Below, one piece after another: positions 43,387-55,058 of a DNA stretch of 64,000 nucleotides; within the stretch, counting starts at the first letter, position 1; the number at the start of each line of letters is the position of its first letter. The DNA is from Candidatus Corynebacterium faecigallinarum (lineage in GTDB: Bacteria; Actinomycetota; Actinomycetes; Mycobacteriales; Mycobacteriaceae). The notes under the pieces are model-generated. The model was not told the DNA's origin and did not search any database. It worked only from the letters and a program-made list of their open reading frames with translations. The translations under genes and the position numbers were made by a program. The DNA lies in the NCBI GenBank assembly GCA_019120175.1, contig DWVP01000004.1, positions 124,001-188,000 on the forward strand, read 5' to 3'.

Positions 43387-44422
43387 CCCGGAGATTCGGG
43401 ATGCCGTGGCGGCCGCCGATGCGGCCGGCCATGCGGTGAAGGGGTCCACCAGCCCGAACCCTCCGGTCGGTGCGGTGATTCTGGACGCCGAAGGAAGCAT
43501 CGTGGGTACCGGCGGGACGCGTCCGGCCGGGGGAGCACATGCCGAGGTGGTCGCCCTGGCCGAGGCCGGCGAGTGCGCGGCCGGGGGTACGGCGGTGGTG
43601 ACGCTGGAGCCCTGCAACCACACCGGACGTACCGGCCCGTGTTCCCACGCGCTCGTCGAGGCCGGGGTCGCCCGGGTGGTCTTCGTATTCGCCGATCCCG
43701 GAGAGCAGGCCGGCGGCGGGGCGGGATACCTGCGCGACCACGGGGTCGAGGTTACCGGGCCGCTGATCGCCGAGGAGACAGACCTGACCGGGGTGCCGGA
43801 GTTCAGTGTCGAGGCATGGTTGACGGCCCAGCGGCTGGGACGTCCGCGGGTGACGATCAAGTACGCAGGGACGCTGGACGGTTTCGCCGCGGCCACCGAC
43901 GGGACCTCCCAGTGGATCACCGGGGAGAAGGCACGGGCCCGGGTTCATCTGGACCGGTCGCGGCGCGATGCCATCCTCATCGGCACCGGCACATTGGTCG
44001 CGGATAACCCGCGTCTGACTGCACGGCGCCCGGACGGGTCATTGAGCGACCACCAGCCGCTGCGGGTGGTGGTCGGGCAGACCCCGGTGCCGGAGGATGC
44101 GGCCGTGCGTCCGGCGCTGCATCTGGCTGAACGTGATGTCACGGTGGTGTTGCAGGAGTTGTGGTCCCGCGGCGTGGTGGACGTGCTTGTCGAAGGTGGG
44201 CCGCGGTTGACCGCCGCGTTCCTGGCGGCCGGCGTGGTGGATTCGGTGCACAGTTACATCGCCCCGGCGCTACTGGGTGCAGGGGTTCCGACAGTGGAAC
44301 AGCGCAGCGGAATGGCCAGCACGATGGCAGACATCACCCGACTGGTGTTGAGGGAGACCCGCCCCCTCGGAAGTGATATTTTCATCAATTCAACCCGGCG
44401 GCTTCCGAACCGGGCGACGTAG
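43376..44422 (+). CDS. ribD: Bifunctional diaminohydroxyphosphoribosylaminopyrimidine deaminase / reductase
   Basis: 348 aa from GTG 43376, overlapping the rpe stop; a longer upstream frame lies within rpe. The deaminase half shows TSPNPPVGAVI, zinc His/Glu in GAHAEVVAL and TLEPCNHTGRTGPCSHAL with the zinc cysteines. The reductase half has RPRVTIKYAGTLDGFAAATDGTSQWITG, DAILIGTGTLVADNPRLTAR and DVLVEGGPRLTAAFL. It performs the second and third steps of riboflavin synthesis with NADPH. The reductase half is slightly short, as in other corynebacteria. Confidence 0.93.
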   Translation: MELSPEIRDAVAAADAAGHAVKGSTSPNPPVGAVILDAEGSIVGTGGTRPAGGAHAEVVALAEAGECAAGGTAVVTLEPCNHTGRTGPCSHALVEAGVARVVFVFADPGEQAGGGAGYLRDHGVEVTGPLIAEETDLTGVPEFSVEAWLTAQRLGRPRVTIKYAGTLDGFAAATDGTSQWITGEKARARVHLDRSRRDAILIGTGTLVADNPRLTARRPDGSLSDHQPLRVVVGQTPVPEDAAVRPALHLAERDVTVVLQELWSRGVVDVLVEGGPRLTAAFLAAGVVDSVHSYIAPALLGAGVPTVEQRSGMASTMADITRLVLRETRPLGSDIFINSTRRLPNRAT

Positions 44423-44424
44423 CC

Positions 44425-44438
44425 TAGACTCTTATTCC
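44425..44438 (+). promoter_or_regulatory. -10 hexamer for leaderless ribE
   Basis: TAGACT at 44425-44430 lies 8 nt before the ribE ATG, no SD in between; it could give ribE-ribBA-ribH an internal promoter. Confidence 0.5.
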
Positions 44439-45086
44439 ATGTTCACCGGAATTGTTGAGGAGATCGGCTCGATCGGCGCCGTCGAGCGCACACCGGATGC
44501 CGAACGCATCAGAGTCAGCTGCCGCACCGTCGTCTCCGATGCGGTCCACGGTGCCTCCATCGCCGTCAACGGCGTCTGCCTGACCGTCACTGAGTGTGAT
44601 GTGTCAGGGGATGAGCCGGGCTTCTGGGCCGATGTCATGAAGGTCACCCTCGACTACACCGCGCTGGGAGATGCCGTCGTCGGTACCCCGGTCAACCTGG
44701 AGCGTGCCACCCCGGCCGGCGGACGACTCGGCGGACACATCGTCCAGGGTCACGTGGACGGCACCGCCGTCCTGCAGTCACGCACCGCGGGCACCGAGTG
44801 GGAGGTCTTCCGGTTCGTCCTCGAGGATCCCGCCCTGGCCCGCTATGTCGCCAAGAAGGGGAGTATCGCCGTCAACGGCACCTCCTTGACCGTGGCCGAG
44901 GTCGGGGGTCCGGAGGCGGCCTGGTTCGAGGTCTCGTTGATCCCGACCACGCTGACCGAGACGGTGCTGGGCACCCTGGCCGTCGGCGACCGGGTCAACA
45001 TCGAGTGCGATGTGCTGGCCAAGTACGTCGAACGCCTTGCAGCAGCAGACTCCGCACCCACCGCAGCAGAGGAGAAGGAACAGTGA
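44439..45086 (+). CDS. ribE: Riboflavin synthase, alpha chain
   Basis: 215 aa from ATG 44439 ([12 protein letters not shown], the canonical start). Two tandem lumazine-binding barrels are visible: [15 protein letters not shown] with [22 protein letters not shown], and [15 protein letters not shown] in the second half with [12 protein letters not shown]. It dismutates two lumazine molecules to riboflavin. It overlaps ribBA by 4 bp (GTGA). Confidence 0.95.
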   Translation: MFTGIVEEIGSIGAVERTPDAERIRVSCRTVVSDAVHGASIAVNGVCLTVTECDVSGDEPGFWADVMKVTLDYTALGDAVVGTPVNLERATPAGGRLGGHIVQGHVDGTAVLQSRTAGTEWEVFRFVLEDPALARYVAKKGSIAVNGTSLTVAEVGGPEAAWFEVSLIPTTLTETVLGTLAVGDRVNIECDVLAKYVERLAAADSAPTAAEEKEQ

Positions 45087-46351
45087 GCAACGGTAACGGA
45101 GCAGAGCAGCCGCAGCGGACCTCGCTGCTGGACCCGGTGGAGGACGCCATTGCCGACATCGCCGCCGGCAAGCCGGTCGTGGTCGTCGACGACGAGGACC
45201 GGGAGAACGAGGGCGACATCATCTTCGCCGCAGCCAAGGCCACCCCGGAGGTGGTCGCCTTTACCGTGCGGCACTCCTCGGGCTACATCTGTGCTGCGGT
45301 ACCAGACAGCGAGGCCGACCGTCTGGGCCTGCCGCCGATGGTCGCCCGCAACGAGGACGTCCGCGGCACCGCCTACACGGTCACCGTCGACGCCGCCGAG
45401 GGCATCACCACCGGCATCAGCGCCCACGACCGTGCCCACACCCTGCGCCTGCTCGCCGATCCGGGATCCACCCGGGAGAGCTTCCACCGGCCCGGCCACG
45501 TCGTACCGCTGCGCGCCCGCCGCGGTGGGGTGCTGGAGCGCGGTGGACACACCGAGGCCTCCGTCGACCTGGCACGCGCCGCCGGGCTGCCTGCCGCCGG
45601 CGTGCTCTGCGAGGTCGTCTCCGAGGAGGACCCTTCGGGCATGGCACGTCTGCCGGAGTTGCGCCGCTTCTGCGACACCCACGGACTGTCGCTGATCTCC
45701 ATCGAGCAGCTCGCCGACTGGCGTCGCGTCCACACCCCGGTGGTCACCCGTAACGTCGAGTCACGGCTGCCCACCCGCCACGGCGACTTCCACGTCGTGG
45801 GCTACACCGGCCTGATCGACGGGGTCGAGCACATCGCCCTGGTCGCCGGTGACGTCGCCGACGACGACGGGCAGGACGTCCTGGTGCGGGTGCACTCCGA
45901 GTGTCTGACCGGGGACATCTTCGGCTCCCGACGCTGCGACTGCGGCGAACAGCTCTCCACCTCCCTCGACCTCATCGCCGAGGCTGGCCGCGGAGTACTG
46001 GTCTACCTGCGTGGCCAGGAGGGACGCGGGATCGGTCTGGTGCCGAAGCTGCGGGCCTACAACCTGCAGGACGAGGGGCTGGACACCGTCGACGCCAACA
46101 CCGCCCAGGGACTGCCGGTCGACACCCGCGAGTACAGCGCGGCCGCCCAGATCCTCACCGACCTGGGGGTGAACTCCGTGGCGCTGATGTCCAATAACCC
46201 GGAGAAGCGGCTCGGACTGGAACGCCACGGCATCCCCGTCGTCCGGCGGATCCCCGTGGAACTGCCGTCGAACCCGGAGAACGAGGCCTACCTCCGGACC
46301 AAGCGCGACCGGATGGGCCACCAGCTCGACTCCCTGAGCGTCCCGAACTGA
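45083..46351 (+). CDS. ribBA: 3,4-dihydroxy-2-butanone 4-phosphate synthase / GTP cyclohydrolase II
   Basis: 422 aa bifunctional enzyme from GTG 45083. The N-terminal RibB domain has [26 protein letters not shown] and [33 protein letters not shown]. The C-terminal RibA domain has the zinc cysteines in [28 protein letters not shown] and [16 protein letters not shown]. It opens both branches of riboflavin synthesis. An upstream in-frame start (44798) lies inside ribE and is rejected. Confidence 0.96.
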   Translation: MSNGNGAEQPQRTSLLDPVEDAIADIAAGKPVVVVDDEDRENEGDIIFAAAKATPEVVAFTVRHSSGYICAAVPDSEADRLGLPPMVARNEDVRGTAYTVTVDAAEGITTGISAHDRAHTLRLLADPGSTRESFHRPGHVVPLRARRGGVLERGGHTEASVDLARAAGLPAAGVLCEVVSEEDPSGMARLPELRRFCDTHGLSLISIEQLADWRRVHTPVVTRNVESRLPTRHGDFHVVGYTGLIDGVEHIALVAGDVADDDGQDVLVRVHSECLTGDIFGSRRCDCGEQLSTSLDLIAEAGRGVLVYLRGQEGRGIGLVPKLRAYNLQDEGLDTVDANTAQGLPVDTREYSAAAQILTDLGVNSVALMSNNPEKRLGLERHGIPVVRRIPVELPSNPENEAYLRTKRDRMGHQLDSLSVPN

Positions 46352-46392
46352 GCGTCCTGACCTGAAGACCAACCACCACTGAGGAGCGTCCC

Positions 46393-46875
46393 ATGCCCGC
46401 CGAAGGACTCGCCGACATCACCATCACCCCGGGTTCCGGGGCCGGACTGCGCATCGCCGTGGTCTCGGCGTCCTGGAACCCGGAGATCACCGACCGGCTC
46501 CACGAGCACGCCGTGGCCGCCCTGACCGAGGCCGGTGTGCTCGTCTCACAGTGGCGCGTCGCCGGGGCGGTGGAACTGCCCGTCGTCGCCGCCGAGGCGG
46601 CGAAGACCTTCGACGCCGTGGTCGCCAACGGCTGCGTGATCCGAGGCGCGACCGCCCACTTCGACCACGTCTGCAATGCGGTGACCTACGGCCTGACCCG
46701 GGTGTCACTGGACTCCGGCAAGCCGGTCGGCAACGGTGTGCTCACCGTGGAGAACCACCAGCAGGCCGTCGACCGTTCCGGTGCCCCGGGCGCAGTGGAG
46801 GACAAGGGTCGCGACGCAGCCAACGCCGCCCTGCATACCCTGCTGGTGCTCAAGGACGTCCGCTCGCGCGGGTGA
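46393..46875 (+). CDS. ribH: 6,7-dimethyl-8-ribityllumazine synthase
   Basis: 160 aa, ATG 46393 with GAGGAG 7 nt upstream. Forms the lumazine precursor of riboflavin. Motifs VVSASWNPEITDRL, VAGAVELPVVAAEAAKTFDAVVANGCVIRGATAHFDHVCN and GVLTVENHQQAVDRSG are typical of the icosahedral enzyme. It is the last riboflavin gene here. Confidence 0.95.
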   Translation: MPAEGLADITITPGSGAGLRIAVVSASWNPEITDRLHEHAVAALTEAGVLVSQWRVAGAVELPVVAAEAAKTFDAVVANGCVIRGATAHFDHVCNAVTYGLTRVSLDSGKPVGNGVLTVENHQQAVDRSGAPGAVEDKGRDAANAALHTLLVLKDVRSRG

Positions 46876-46909
46876 CCGTCACCGTTTAACTCCCCGGGGG
46901 TCAGGGAGG

Positions 46910-46923
46910 TAGGCTGGGTACCC
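46910..46923 (+). promoter_or_regulatory. -10 hexamer for leaderless PH-domain gene
   Basis: TAGGCT at 46910-46915 lies 8 nt before GTG 46924. GGGAGG upstream (46904-46909) is too distant for an SD. Confidence 0.45.
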
Positions 46924-47427
46924 GTGAGCAGCTCTGAATCGGTCACCGACACCACCTCGACGACAACCCGCACCTCCGCCGACAACGGCGAATGGTTGCT
47001 GACCGTCACCTCGCCCACGCTGAAGCGGTGGGCGTGGGGCGGTGCGTTGGTCGTGCTGCTGGTGCACATCTTCATGGCGGTCGTCTCCGCCATCGGTGAC
47101 ACCGGTGTTGCCGTCACCGTCGTCGACCAGTTGTCCTTCCTCGGACTGGGCCTGATCTTCTCCAGCTGCATCCTGTGCCTGCTGCGTCCGCGCGTGCGGG
47201 TCAACGAGGCCGGGGTGGAGGTCCGCAACATCTTCGGCGCCCAGTTCTACCGCTGGAGCATCATCCACGGTCTCTCCTTCCCCCGCAACGCCCGCTGGGC
47301 ACGCCTGGAACTCCCGGACTTCGAGTTCGTCCCCATGATGGCCTTCCAGCTCGCCGACAAGGCGACCATCGCCCGCAAGGTCGAGGACTTCCGGGTGCTC
47401 GAGGACCGCTACATGCCCGCCGAATAA
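46924..47427 (+). CDS. Membrane protein with bacterial PH-like domain
   Basis: 167 aa. The N terminus is a Ser/Thr-rich cytoplasmic stretch, followed by two transmembrane helices ([20 protein letters not shown] and [19 protein letters not shown]). A C-terminal PH-like domain follows ([45 protein letters not shown]), the layout of DUF/PH membrane proteins that neighbour uvrC in corynebacteria and mycobacteria. No enzymatic motif; function unknown. Confidence 0.75.
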   Translation: MSSSESVTDTTSTTTRTSADNGEWLLTVTSPTLKRWAWGGALVVLLVHIFMAVVSAIGDTGVAVTVVDQLSFLGLGLIFSSCILCLLRPRVRVNEAGVEVRNIFGAQFYRWSIIHGLSFPRNARWARLELPDFEFVPMMAFQLADKATIARKVEDFRVLEDRYMPAE

Positions 47428-47464
47428 CCTGACTGCACCTCACGTATCCCCGAGACCCACGCCC

Positions 47465-49549
47465 ATGGCTGATCCAGCGAGTTACCGTCCCGCCCCCGGT
47501 TCGATCCCGACGAACCCGGGGGTCTACACGTTCCGCGACGCCGATGACCGGGTGCTCTACGTCGGCAAGGCGAAGAACCTGCGGGCCCGACTGTCGAACT
47601 ACTTCCAGGATCCCGCGCACCTGGAGCCCCGGATCCGCACCATGGTCCACACCGCCGATCACGTGCAGTGGACGGTGGTCGGCAGCGAGCTCGAGGCGCT
47701 GAACCTCGAGTACACCTGGATCAAGAAGTTCGCCCCCCGGTTCAACGTCATGTACCGGGACGACAAGACCTACCCGATGCTCGCGGTCAGCGTGAAAGAG
47801 CAGTTCCCGCGTGCATTCCTGTACCGGGGGCCGCGCAAGAAGGGCGTGCGCTATTTCGGTCCGTACCCCAAGGCCTGGGCGATCCGCGACACCCTGGAAT
47901 CTCTGACCCGTGTTTTCCCGGTGCGCACCTGTACCGCCGGTGTGTACCGCCGGCATGAACAACTGGGACGCCCCTGCCTACTGGGGTACATCGACCGCTG
48001 TTCGGCCCCCTGTGTCGGTCGGGTCAGTCCGTCAGAACACATGGAACTCGTCGACGGGCTGTGCTCTTTCCTCGCGGGGGGCAACACCGAGCGGGTGATG
48101 CGCGAGGTCCGTCACGACATGCAGTCTGCCGCCGAGAACCTCGATTTCGAGCGCGCCGCCTCGCTGCGCGACCAGCTCGGCGCGATGGAGAAGGCGATGG
48201 AGAAGCAGGCGGTGGTGTTCTCCGACGACACCGACGCCGATGTCGTTGCCGTCGACAGCGATGATCTGGAGGCCGCCGTCCAGATCTTCCACGTCCGTGG
48301 TGGACGCATCCGTGGTCAGCGCGGGTGGGTGGTCGAACGGCAGGCGTCCAGTGAGGACGGCGGCAGTGACGGCAGCGGTGACAGCAGTGACAGTGGCAGC
48401 AGTGCCAGTGGCAGTGCCGCTTTGTCCGTCCTGCTCGAGGATTTCCTCACCCAGTTCTACGGAGACACCGCCGCCCTCGACAGCGCCACCGAATCCGCCG
48501 TCGGCGGCAACTCCAGGGCCACCGACGGGGTCACCCTGGAACCGGTACCCCGGGAGATCCTCGTCCCCGAACTGCCCGCCGACGCCCCCCGACTCACCGA
48601 ATGGCTCGAGGACCTCCGCGGCGGCAAGGTCCGGCTGCGGGTGCCCCAACGTGGCGACAAGAAGGCACTGATGGACACCGCCACCGCGAATGCGTCCCAG
48701 GCGCTGGCCCAGCACAAGATCGCCCGCGCCGGTGACCTCACAACCCGGTCAGCCGCACTGCGCGACCTTCAGGAGGCGCTGTGGATGGAGGATTCCCCGC
48801 TGCGGATAGAATGCACCGACATCTCGCATATCCAGGGCACCGACGTCGTCGCCAGCCTGGTCGTCTTCGAGGACGGGCTGCCCAGGAAGTCCGACTACCG
48901 GCGATACCGCATCCGCGAGGCAGCCGGGGACGGTCACTCCGACGACGTCGCCTCGATCGCCGAGGTCGTACGTCGCCGGTTCCGCCGTCACGGACAGGAC
49001 CGCCTGGTAGTCCCCGCCGGGGATGACGGGGGAGACCTACTCGACGGTGAAGTCACCGTGGAACAGGCCGAGGCGTCCTCCAAGAAGTTCGCCTACCCGC
49101 CGCACCTGTTCATCGTCGACGGTGGCAAACCCCAGGTCAATGCGGCACAGGAGGTGCTCGATGAGCTCGGGGTCACCGATGTCACCCTCGTCGGCGTGGC
49201 CAAGCGACTGGAGGAGCTGTGGGTCCCCGGCGACGAGTACCCGGTGATCCTGCCCCGCAACTCCCAGGCGCTGTACCTCATCCAGCAGATCCGCGACGAG
49301 GCCCACCGCTTCGCCATCACCTTCCACCGGGCCAGCCGCGGTAAACGCATGACCCGCTCCGCCCTCGACGACGTCCGGGGCCTGGGACCGACCCGTCGCG
49401 CCCAACTGGTCAAGGCCTTCGGATCGGTCGCCAAGGTCCGCGAGGCCGGGGTGGAGGGGATCGCCGAACTGCCAGGATTCGGCCTGACTCTGGCCGAGGC
49501 CGTGATGCAGGCGCTGACCCCGCAGGAGCCGGACCAGGAATCCGGCTGA
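47465..49549 (+). CDS. uvrC: UvrABC system protein C
   Basis: 694 aa dual-incision nuclease of nucleotide excision repair. N-terminal GIY-YIG domain ([29 protein letters not shown]), a UVR helix pair ([24 protein letters not shown]) for UvrB contact, the RNase H-like endonuclease domain ([39 protein letters not shown]) and C-terminal helix-hairpin-helix repeats ([33 protein letters not shown]). A Gly/Ser/Asp-rich linker (about 48349-48420) sits between the UVR region and the nuclease domain. It starts at ATG 47465. Confidence 0.96.
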   Translation: MADPASYRPAPGSIPTNPGVYTFRDADDRVLYVGKAKNLRARLSNYFQDPAHLEPRIRTMVHTADHVQWTVVGSELEALNLEYTWIKKFAPRFNVMYRDDKTYPMLAVSVKEQFPRAFLYRGPRKKGVRYFGPYPKAWAIRDTLESLTRVFPVRTCTAGVYRRHEQLGRPCLLGYIDRCSAPCVGRVSPSEHMELVDGLCSFLAGGNTERVMREVRHDMQSAAENLDFERAASLRDQLGAMEKAMEKQAVVFSDDTDADVVAVDSDDLEAAVQIFHVRGGRIRGQRGWVVERQASSEDGGSDGSGDSSDSGSSASGSAALSVLLEDFLTQFYGDTAALDSATESAVGGNSRATDGVTLEPVPREILVPELPADAPRLTEWLEDLRGGKVRLRVPQRGDKKALMDTATANASQALAQHKIARAGDLTTRSAALRDLQEALWMEDSPLRIECTDISHIQGTDVVASLVVFEDGLPRKSDYRRYRIREAAGDGHSDDVASIAEVVRRRFRRHGQDRLVVPAGDDGGDLLDGEVTVEQAEASSKKFAYPPHLFIVDGGKPQVNAAQEVLDELGVTDVTLVGVAKRLEELWVPGDEYPVILPRNSQALYLIQQIRDEAHRFAITFHRASRGKRMTRSALDDVRGLGPTRRAQLVKAFGSVAKVREAGVEGIAELPGFGLTLAEAVMQALTPQEPDQESG

Positions 49550-49559
49550 TGATTCCGGC

Positions 49560-49573
49560 TAGACTCGGGCGGT
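49560..49573 (+). promoter_or_regulatory. -10 hexamer for leaderless rapZ
   Basis: TAGACT at 49560-49565 lies exactly 8 nt before ATG 49574; no SD. Confidence 0.5.
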
Positions 49574-50479
49574 ATGACAACCCCTGACAATCCGCGCGAT
49601 TCCCAGCTGGAGGCGTCGCTGGTCCTGATCACCGGCATGTCCGGTGCCGGGCGCAAGGAAGCGGCCACGGTCCTCGAGGAAATGGGGTGGTATGTCGCCG
49701 ACAACCTGCCCCCGGAACTGATCATGCGGATGGTCGAGCTCAGCTTCGAGTCCGACTCTCCGGTGGAACGGCTCGCCGTGGTCACCGACGTCCGCTCCCG
49801 GGATTTCGTCGGGTCGCTGACCGACGTGCTCACCAGCCTGCACGATTCCGGTCGACAGCCCTTCGTGCTCTACCTCGACGCCGACGACCGCACCCTGATC
49901 CGCCGCTACGGGCAGCTTCGGCGCGTCCACCCCCTGCAGGGCGATGAGACGCTGCAGGCCGGCATCGACCGGGAACGTGAATCCATGGAAGGCATCCGGC
50001 AGCGTGCGGACGTGGTCATCGACACCACCGGCACCAGTGTCCACGACCTGCGGCGCACCCTGGAGGGCTACTTCGCCGCCATCAGTGACCGACGGGAACA
50101 CATCACCGTGCAGTCCTTCGGCTTCAAGCACGGTACCCCGCGGGACATCGACCTGCTGTTGGACGCCCGGTTCCTGCCCAACCCCTACTGGGAACCAGAA
50201 CTGCGCGACTCCAGCGGCCTGGATGCCCCGGTGGCTGACTTCGTGCTCTCCCGGCCGGAGGCGTCCGACTACCTTGACGGGGTCGTCCGGCTGCTCTCCA
50301 CCGCCTTGCCCGGCTACCGGCGGGAAGGCAAACACTTCATCACCGTGGCGGTGGGGTGCACCGGTGGCCAGCACCGGAGTCCGGCGCTGGTCGAGGCGCT
50401 GGCCGAGCGGTTGCGCGGCCTGTCCGAGCTCGACGTGCGCACCATGCACCGTGACCTGGTCAGGGGGGAGTCGTCATGA
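49574..50479 (+). CDS. rapZ: RapZ/YvcJ family nucleotide-binding protein
   Basis: 301 aa ATPase/GTPase. The P-loop reads LVLITGMSGAGRKEAATVLEEMGWYVADNLPPELI; Arg at the usual lysine position is normal in actinobacteria. VESFGFKHG-like QSFGFKHGTPRDIDLLLDARFLPNPYW and the C-terminal GCTGGQHRSPALVEAL are family hallmarks. Enterobacterial RapZ is an RNA adaptor for glmS sRNAs; the actinobacterial role is not established. rapZ-yvcK-whiA is a conserved trio; overlap with yvcK is 4 bp. Confidence 0.94.
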   Translation: MTTPDNPRDSQLEASLVLITGMSGAGRKEAATVLEEMGWYVADNLPPELIMRMVELSFESDSPVERLAVVTDVRSRDFVGSLTDVLTSLHDSGRQPFVLYLDADDRTLIRRYGQLRRVHPLQGDETLQAGIDRERESMEGIRQRADVVIDTTGTSVHDLRRTLEGYFAAISDRREHITVQSFGFKHGTPRDIDLLLDARFLPNPYWEPELRDSSGLDAPVADFVLSRPEASDYLDGVVRLLSTALPGYRREGKHFITVAVGCTGGQHRSPALVEALAERLRGLSELDVRTMHRDLVRGESS

Positions 50480-51576
50480 CCGAGTACACCCCCGAGTACA
50501 CACCTGAGGACCCCACCGAACACATCCCCGAGCGCTCCGACGGACACCCGTTACAGAAGATCACCTCCCTCGGCGGCGGCCACGGCCTGTTCGCCACGCT
50601 CCGTGCTGCCCGCGAGGCCGCCGACTACGTCAGCGCGGTGGTCACCGTCGCCGACGACGGCGGGTCGTCCGGACGCATGCGTCGCGAACTGGGCTCCCTT
50701 CCCCCGGGAGACCTGCGCATGGCGCTGGCCGCCCTGGTCCGTGACTCACCACGCGGTCATCTGTGGGAGACGACCCTGCAGCACCGGTTCTCCGGGCACG
50801 GTGCACTCGCCGGCCATGCTGTCGGCAACCTCGTTCTCACCGGTCTCACCGAGGTGATGGGCTCCAGCATCGCCGCCCTCGATGAACTGGGGAGGCTGCT
50901 CGGTGTGCAGGGGCGGGTGCTGCCGATGTCCCCGGAACCGCTCGACCTGGAGGCCGAGGTGCAGGGGCTCGGCGACGATCCGCGCGAAGTCAACGCCGTG
51001 CGTGGTCAGGTCGCTGTCGCCTCGACCCTCGGGCAGGTCCGTCGGGTGCGGCTGATCCCGCAGAATCCGGAGGCCTCCCCGGAGGCGGTCGAGGCCATCC
51101 TCGATGCCGACATGGTGACCCTGGGGCCCGGTTCCTGGTTCTCCTCGGTGATTCCGCACCTGCTGATGCCCGGTATCGTCGAGGCACTGCAGGAGACCAC
51201 GGCCACCCGTGTGGTGATCATGAACCTCGTCGCCGAACCTGGGGAGACCAGTGGTTTCTCCATGGAACGCCACATCCACATGCTGCTGCAGCACTGCCCG
51301 AGCCTGAGGATGGACGTGGTGGTGGTCGACACCTCGACCCTGCTGCCCGGCAATGAACGCCGTCACCTCGAACGCGCCGCCGAACGGCTCGGTGCCGAGG
51401 TGGTCTACCGCAACGTCCGGCAGGACGATGACCGGGGCCGTTGGACCGACCGGCACTCCTCGGAGAAGTTGGCGGACGTTCTGCGCGAACTGGCTACCTG
51501 GGAGGCGGTAGGATCAACGGGATCCACCAGCGGCCTAGAGGAAGGGAGCAGCAGCCACAGTGGCACTGACAGCTGA
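50476..51576 (+). CDS. yvcK: YvcK/CuvA family protein (gluconeogenesis factor)
   Basis: 366 aa. CofD-like Rossmann fold with [54 protein letters not shown] and [11 protein letters not shown], and a terminal [14 protein letters not shown] stretch. Homologues bind UDP-sugars and control cell-wall precursor supply during gluconeogenic growth. The N-terminal ~25 residues are a Thr/Glu/Pro-rich extension. Stop lies 17 bp inside whiA, so translation is coupled. Confidence 0.93.
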   Translation: MTEYTPEYTPEDPTEHIPERSDGHPLQKITSLGGGHGLFATLRAAREAADYVSAVVTVADDGGSSGRMRRELGSLPPGDLRMALAALVRDSPRGHLWETTLQHRFSGHGALAGHAVGNLVLTGLTEVMGSSIAALDELGRLLGVQGRVLPMSPEPLDLEAEVQGLGDDPREVNAVRGQVAVASTLGQVRRVRLIPQNPEASPEAVEAILDADMVTLGPGSWFSSVIPHLLMPGIVEALQETTATRVVIMNLVAEPGETSGFSMERHIHMLLQHCPSLRMDVVVVDTSTLLPGNERRHLERAAERLGAEVVYRNVRQDDDRGRWTDRHSSEKLADVLRELATWEAVGSTGSTSGLEEGSSSHSGTDS

Positions 51577-52567
51577 GGTGAAGGACGAACTGGCACGGGT
51601 CTCGGTGACCCGTCCGGAGGAGATGACCGCCGAGATCGCCGGACTGCTGCGCTACAGCGCCGGTCTCCACCTGGTCGCCGGACGCATCGTCGTCGAGGCC
51701 GAGGTCGACAGCGGGGCGACCGCACGCCGGGTCTCGCAGGCCGTCGAGGAGCTCTTCGAACTCACCGCCGAGATGCAGGTCGTCGGGGGAGGGAACCTGC
51801 GCACCTCCGCCCGGTACGTCCTGCGTTGGACCGAGGGCGGCACCGACCTGGCCCGGCGTACCGGCCTGATCGACCGTGCCGGACGTCCGGTGCGGGGCCT
51901 ACCACCCTTCATCATCGGCGGTACCGCAGACCAGTGCGTTGCCGCGTGGCGCGGTGCCTTTCTGGCGCGCGGCTCGCTCACCGAGCCGGGGCGGTCCTCG
52001 GCACTGGAGGTCACCACCCCAGGTAATGAGGCCGCTCTGGCGTTGGTGGGGGCGGCCCGCCGCATCGGTGTCACCGCCAAGAGCAAGGAGACCCGCGGGG
52101 TGATGCGTGTGGTCATCCGCGACGGTGAGACCATTGGCGACCTCCTCACCCGGATGGGGGCGCACCGCACCAAGCTGCAGTGGGAGGAGCAGCGCATGCG
52201 CCGCGAGGTGCGGGCCACCGCCAACCGGCTGGCCAACTTCGATGACGCCAACCTGCGACGTTCGGCACGGGCTGCGGTGGTCGCGGCAGCGCGCGTCGCC
52301 CGGGCCCTGGACATTCTCGGCGAGGATGTTCCCGACCACCTCGTGCAGGCCGGGACGCTTCGTGTCCAGCACAAGCAGGCCTCGCTGGAGGAACTCGGTC
52401 AGCTCGCCGATCCGCCGATGACCAAGGATGCGGTGGCCGGCCGGGTGCGCCGCCTGCTGACGATGGCGGACCGTCGGGCAACCGAACTCGGCATCCCGGA
52501 CACCAGCGCCGCGGTCACCGACGAGATCTTCGACATCGACGACCCGGTGGACGAGCCCGGAAACTGA
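51560..52567 (+). CDS. whiA: Sporulation/cell-division regulator WhiA
   Basis: 335 aa from GTG 51560. WhiA has a degenerate LAGLIDADG homing-endonuclease fold and a C-terminal helix-turn-helix DNA-binding domain ([36 protein letters not shown]). Visible core motifs are [41 protein letters not shown] and [22 protein letters not shown]. In non-sporulating actinobacteria it is linked to cell division and to gap operon control in C. glutamicum relatives. It directly precedes gap. Confidence 0.94.
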   Translation: MALTAEVKDELARVSVTRPEEMTAEIAGLLRYSAGLHLVAGRIVVEAEVDSGATARRVSQAVEELFELTAEMQVVGGGNLRTSARYVLRWTEGGTDLARRTGLIDRAGRPVRGLPPFIIGGTADQCVAAWRGAFLARGSLTEPGRSSALEVTTPGNEAALALVGAARRIGVTAKSKETRGVMRVVIRDGETIGDLLTRMGAHRTKLQWEEQRMRREVRATANRLANFDDANLRRSARAAVVAAARVARALDILGEDVPDHLVQAGTLRVQHKQASLEELGQLADPPMTKDAVAGRVRRLLTMADRRATELGIPDTSAAVTDEIFDIDDPVDEPGN

Positions 52568-52630
52568 GCCGGGGGAGTAGCTCCGCCCCTGGGCCGGAGA
52601 ATGACAGCGGCGTAGCCACTCAAGCCTCTG

Positions 52631-52636
52631 TAGTCT
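52631..52636 (+). promoter_or_regulatory. gap -10 element
   Basis: TAGTCT at 52631-52636, preceded by CTCTG, lies 48 bp before the gap GTG in the 117 bp intergenic region after whiA; AGGAG at 52673-52677 is the RBS. Confidence 0.45.
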
Positions 52637-52642
52637 GGGTAA

Positions 52643-53692
<1,050 letters not shown>

Positions 53693-53721
53693 CACTCGCC
53701 TCACAGGACCGGGCAGTCCAC

Positions 53722-53783
53722 TAGACTCGGACCCGGTACCCACATCCCCGGCGGGTCGGTGCCTCCACGCACCGGCCCGCCGG
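53722..53783 (+). promoter_or_regulatory. pgk promoter and leader hairpin
   Basis: TAGACT (53722-53727) is followed by a strong hairpin at 53748-53783: CCGGCGGG-T-CGGTGC, loop CTCCAC, GCACCG-G-CCCGCCGG (15 pairs with one wobble). It could terminate gap transcripts or stabilise the pgk 5' end. No T-run follows. Confidence 0.5.
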
Positions 53784-53835
53784 ACTTGTCTGACACCGGC
53801 CGCCCGTTCGCGGCCTGAACACAGGAGAGCCCCAC

Positions 53836-55047
53836 ATGACAGTGAAGACCATCGACGACCTCATCGCCGACGGTGTCGAGGGACGCCACGTCCTCGTCCG
53901 CGCCGACCTCAACGTCCCTCTGAAGGACGGGGACATCACCGATCCGGGCCGCATCGACGCCTCGGTCCCGACCCTGCGCCGGCTCATCGACGCCGGAGCC
54001 CGCGTGATCGTCAGCGCACACCTGGGACGCCCGAAGGGGGAGGCCAACCCGGAGTTCTCGCTCGCGCCGGTCGCCGAGGCCCTGGCCGAGCGCCTCGACC
54101 AGTGGGTCCCGCTGGCCACCGACGTCACCGGTGAGGACGCCCACGAGCGGGCCAACGGGCTCAACGACGGCGACATCCTGCTGCTGGAGAACGTGCGCTA
54201 CGACGCCCGCGAAACCTCCAAGGACGACGCCGAGCGCGCAGCATTCGCCGCCGAGCTCGCCGCGCTGACCGGTGACGAGGGCGCCTTCGTCTCCGACGGC
54301 TTCGGTGTCGTCCACCGCCGTCAGGCCTCCGTCTACGACGTCGCCGAGCTGCTGCCGCACTACGCCGGCGGCCTGGTTCAGTCCGAGCTCGAGGTGCTCA
54401 AGACCGTCTCCGAGGACCCGGCCCACCCCTACGCCGTCGTGCTCGGCGGGTCGAAGGTCTCCGACAAGCTCGGGGTCATCGAGGCCCTGGCTCCCAAGGT
54501 CGACACCCTGGTCATCGGTGGCGGTATGTGCTTCACCTTCCTCGCCGCCCAGGGCCACAATGTGGGCACCTCGCTGCTGCAGGAGGGCATGGTGGACACC
54601 TGCCGTGACCTGCTGGAGCGTTTCGGTGACGTGATTAGCCTGCCCACCGACGTCGTGGTGGCCCCCGCCTTCGCCGCCGACGCCCCGGCCACCACCGTGG
54701 CCGCCGACGCCATCCCGGGCGACCAGATGGGCCTGGACATCGGACCGGCCTCCGTGGAGACCTTCGCCGCCTCACTGTCTGCGTCGAAGACCATCTTCTG
54801 GAACGGCCCGATGGGCGTCTTCGAGTTCCCGGCCTTCGCCGAGGGAACCCGCGGGGTCGCCGAGGCGATCATCGCCGCGACCTCGTCCGGAGCCTTCTCC
54901 GTGGTCGGCGGTGGCGACTCCGCTGCCGCCGTGCGCACCCTGGGCCTGGACGAGGAGGGCTTCAGCCACATCTCCACCGGTGGTGGAGCATCGCTGGAGT
55001 TCCTCGAAGGCAAGGAACTGCCCGGAATCACCGTCCTCGAGAAGTGA
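53836..55047 (+). CDS. pgk: Phosphoglycerate kinase
   Basis: 403 aa from ATG 53836. Transfers phosphate from 1,3-bisphosphoglycerate to ADP. Motifs: [61 protein letters not shown], and [15 protein letters not shown] with the C-terminal GGGDSAAAV. Complete. RBS GGAGAG precedes. tpiA starts 11 bp after. Confidence 0.97.
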   Translation: MTVKTIDDLIADGVEGRHVLVRADLNVPLKDGDITDPGRIDASVPTLRRLIDAGARVIVSAHLGRPKGEANPEFSLAPVAEALAERLDQWVPLATDVTGEDAHERANGLNDGDILLLENVRYDARETSKDDAERAAFAAELAALTGDEGAFVSDGFGVVHRRQASVYDVAELLPHYAGGLVQSELEVLKTVSEDPAHPYAVVLGGSKVSDKLGVIEALAPKVDTLVIGGGMCFTFLAAQGHNVGTSLLQEGMVDTCRDLLERFGDVISLPTDVVVAPAFAADAPATTVAADAIPGDQMGLDIGPASVETFAASLSASKTIFWNGPMGVFEFPAFAEGTRGVAEAIIAATSSGAFSVVGGGDSAAAVRTLGLDEEGFSHISTGGGASLEFLEGKELPGITVLEK

Positions 55048-55058
55048 GAGGTAGCACC

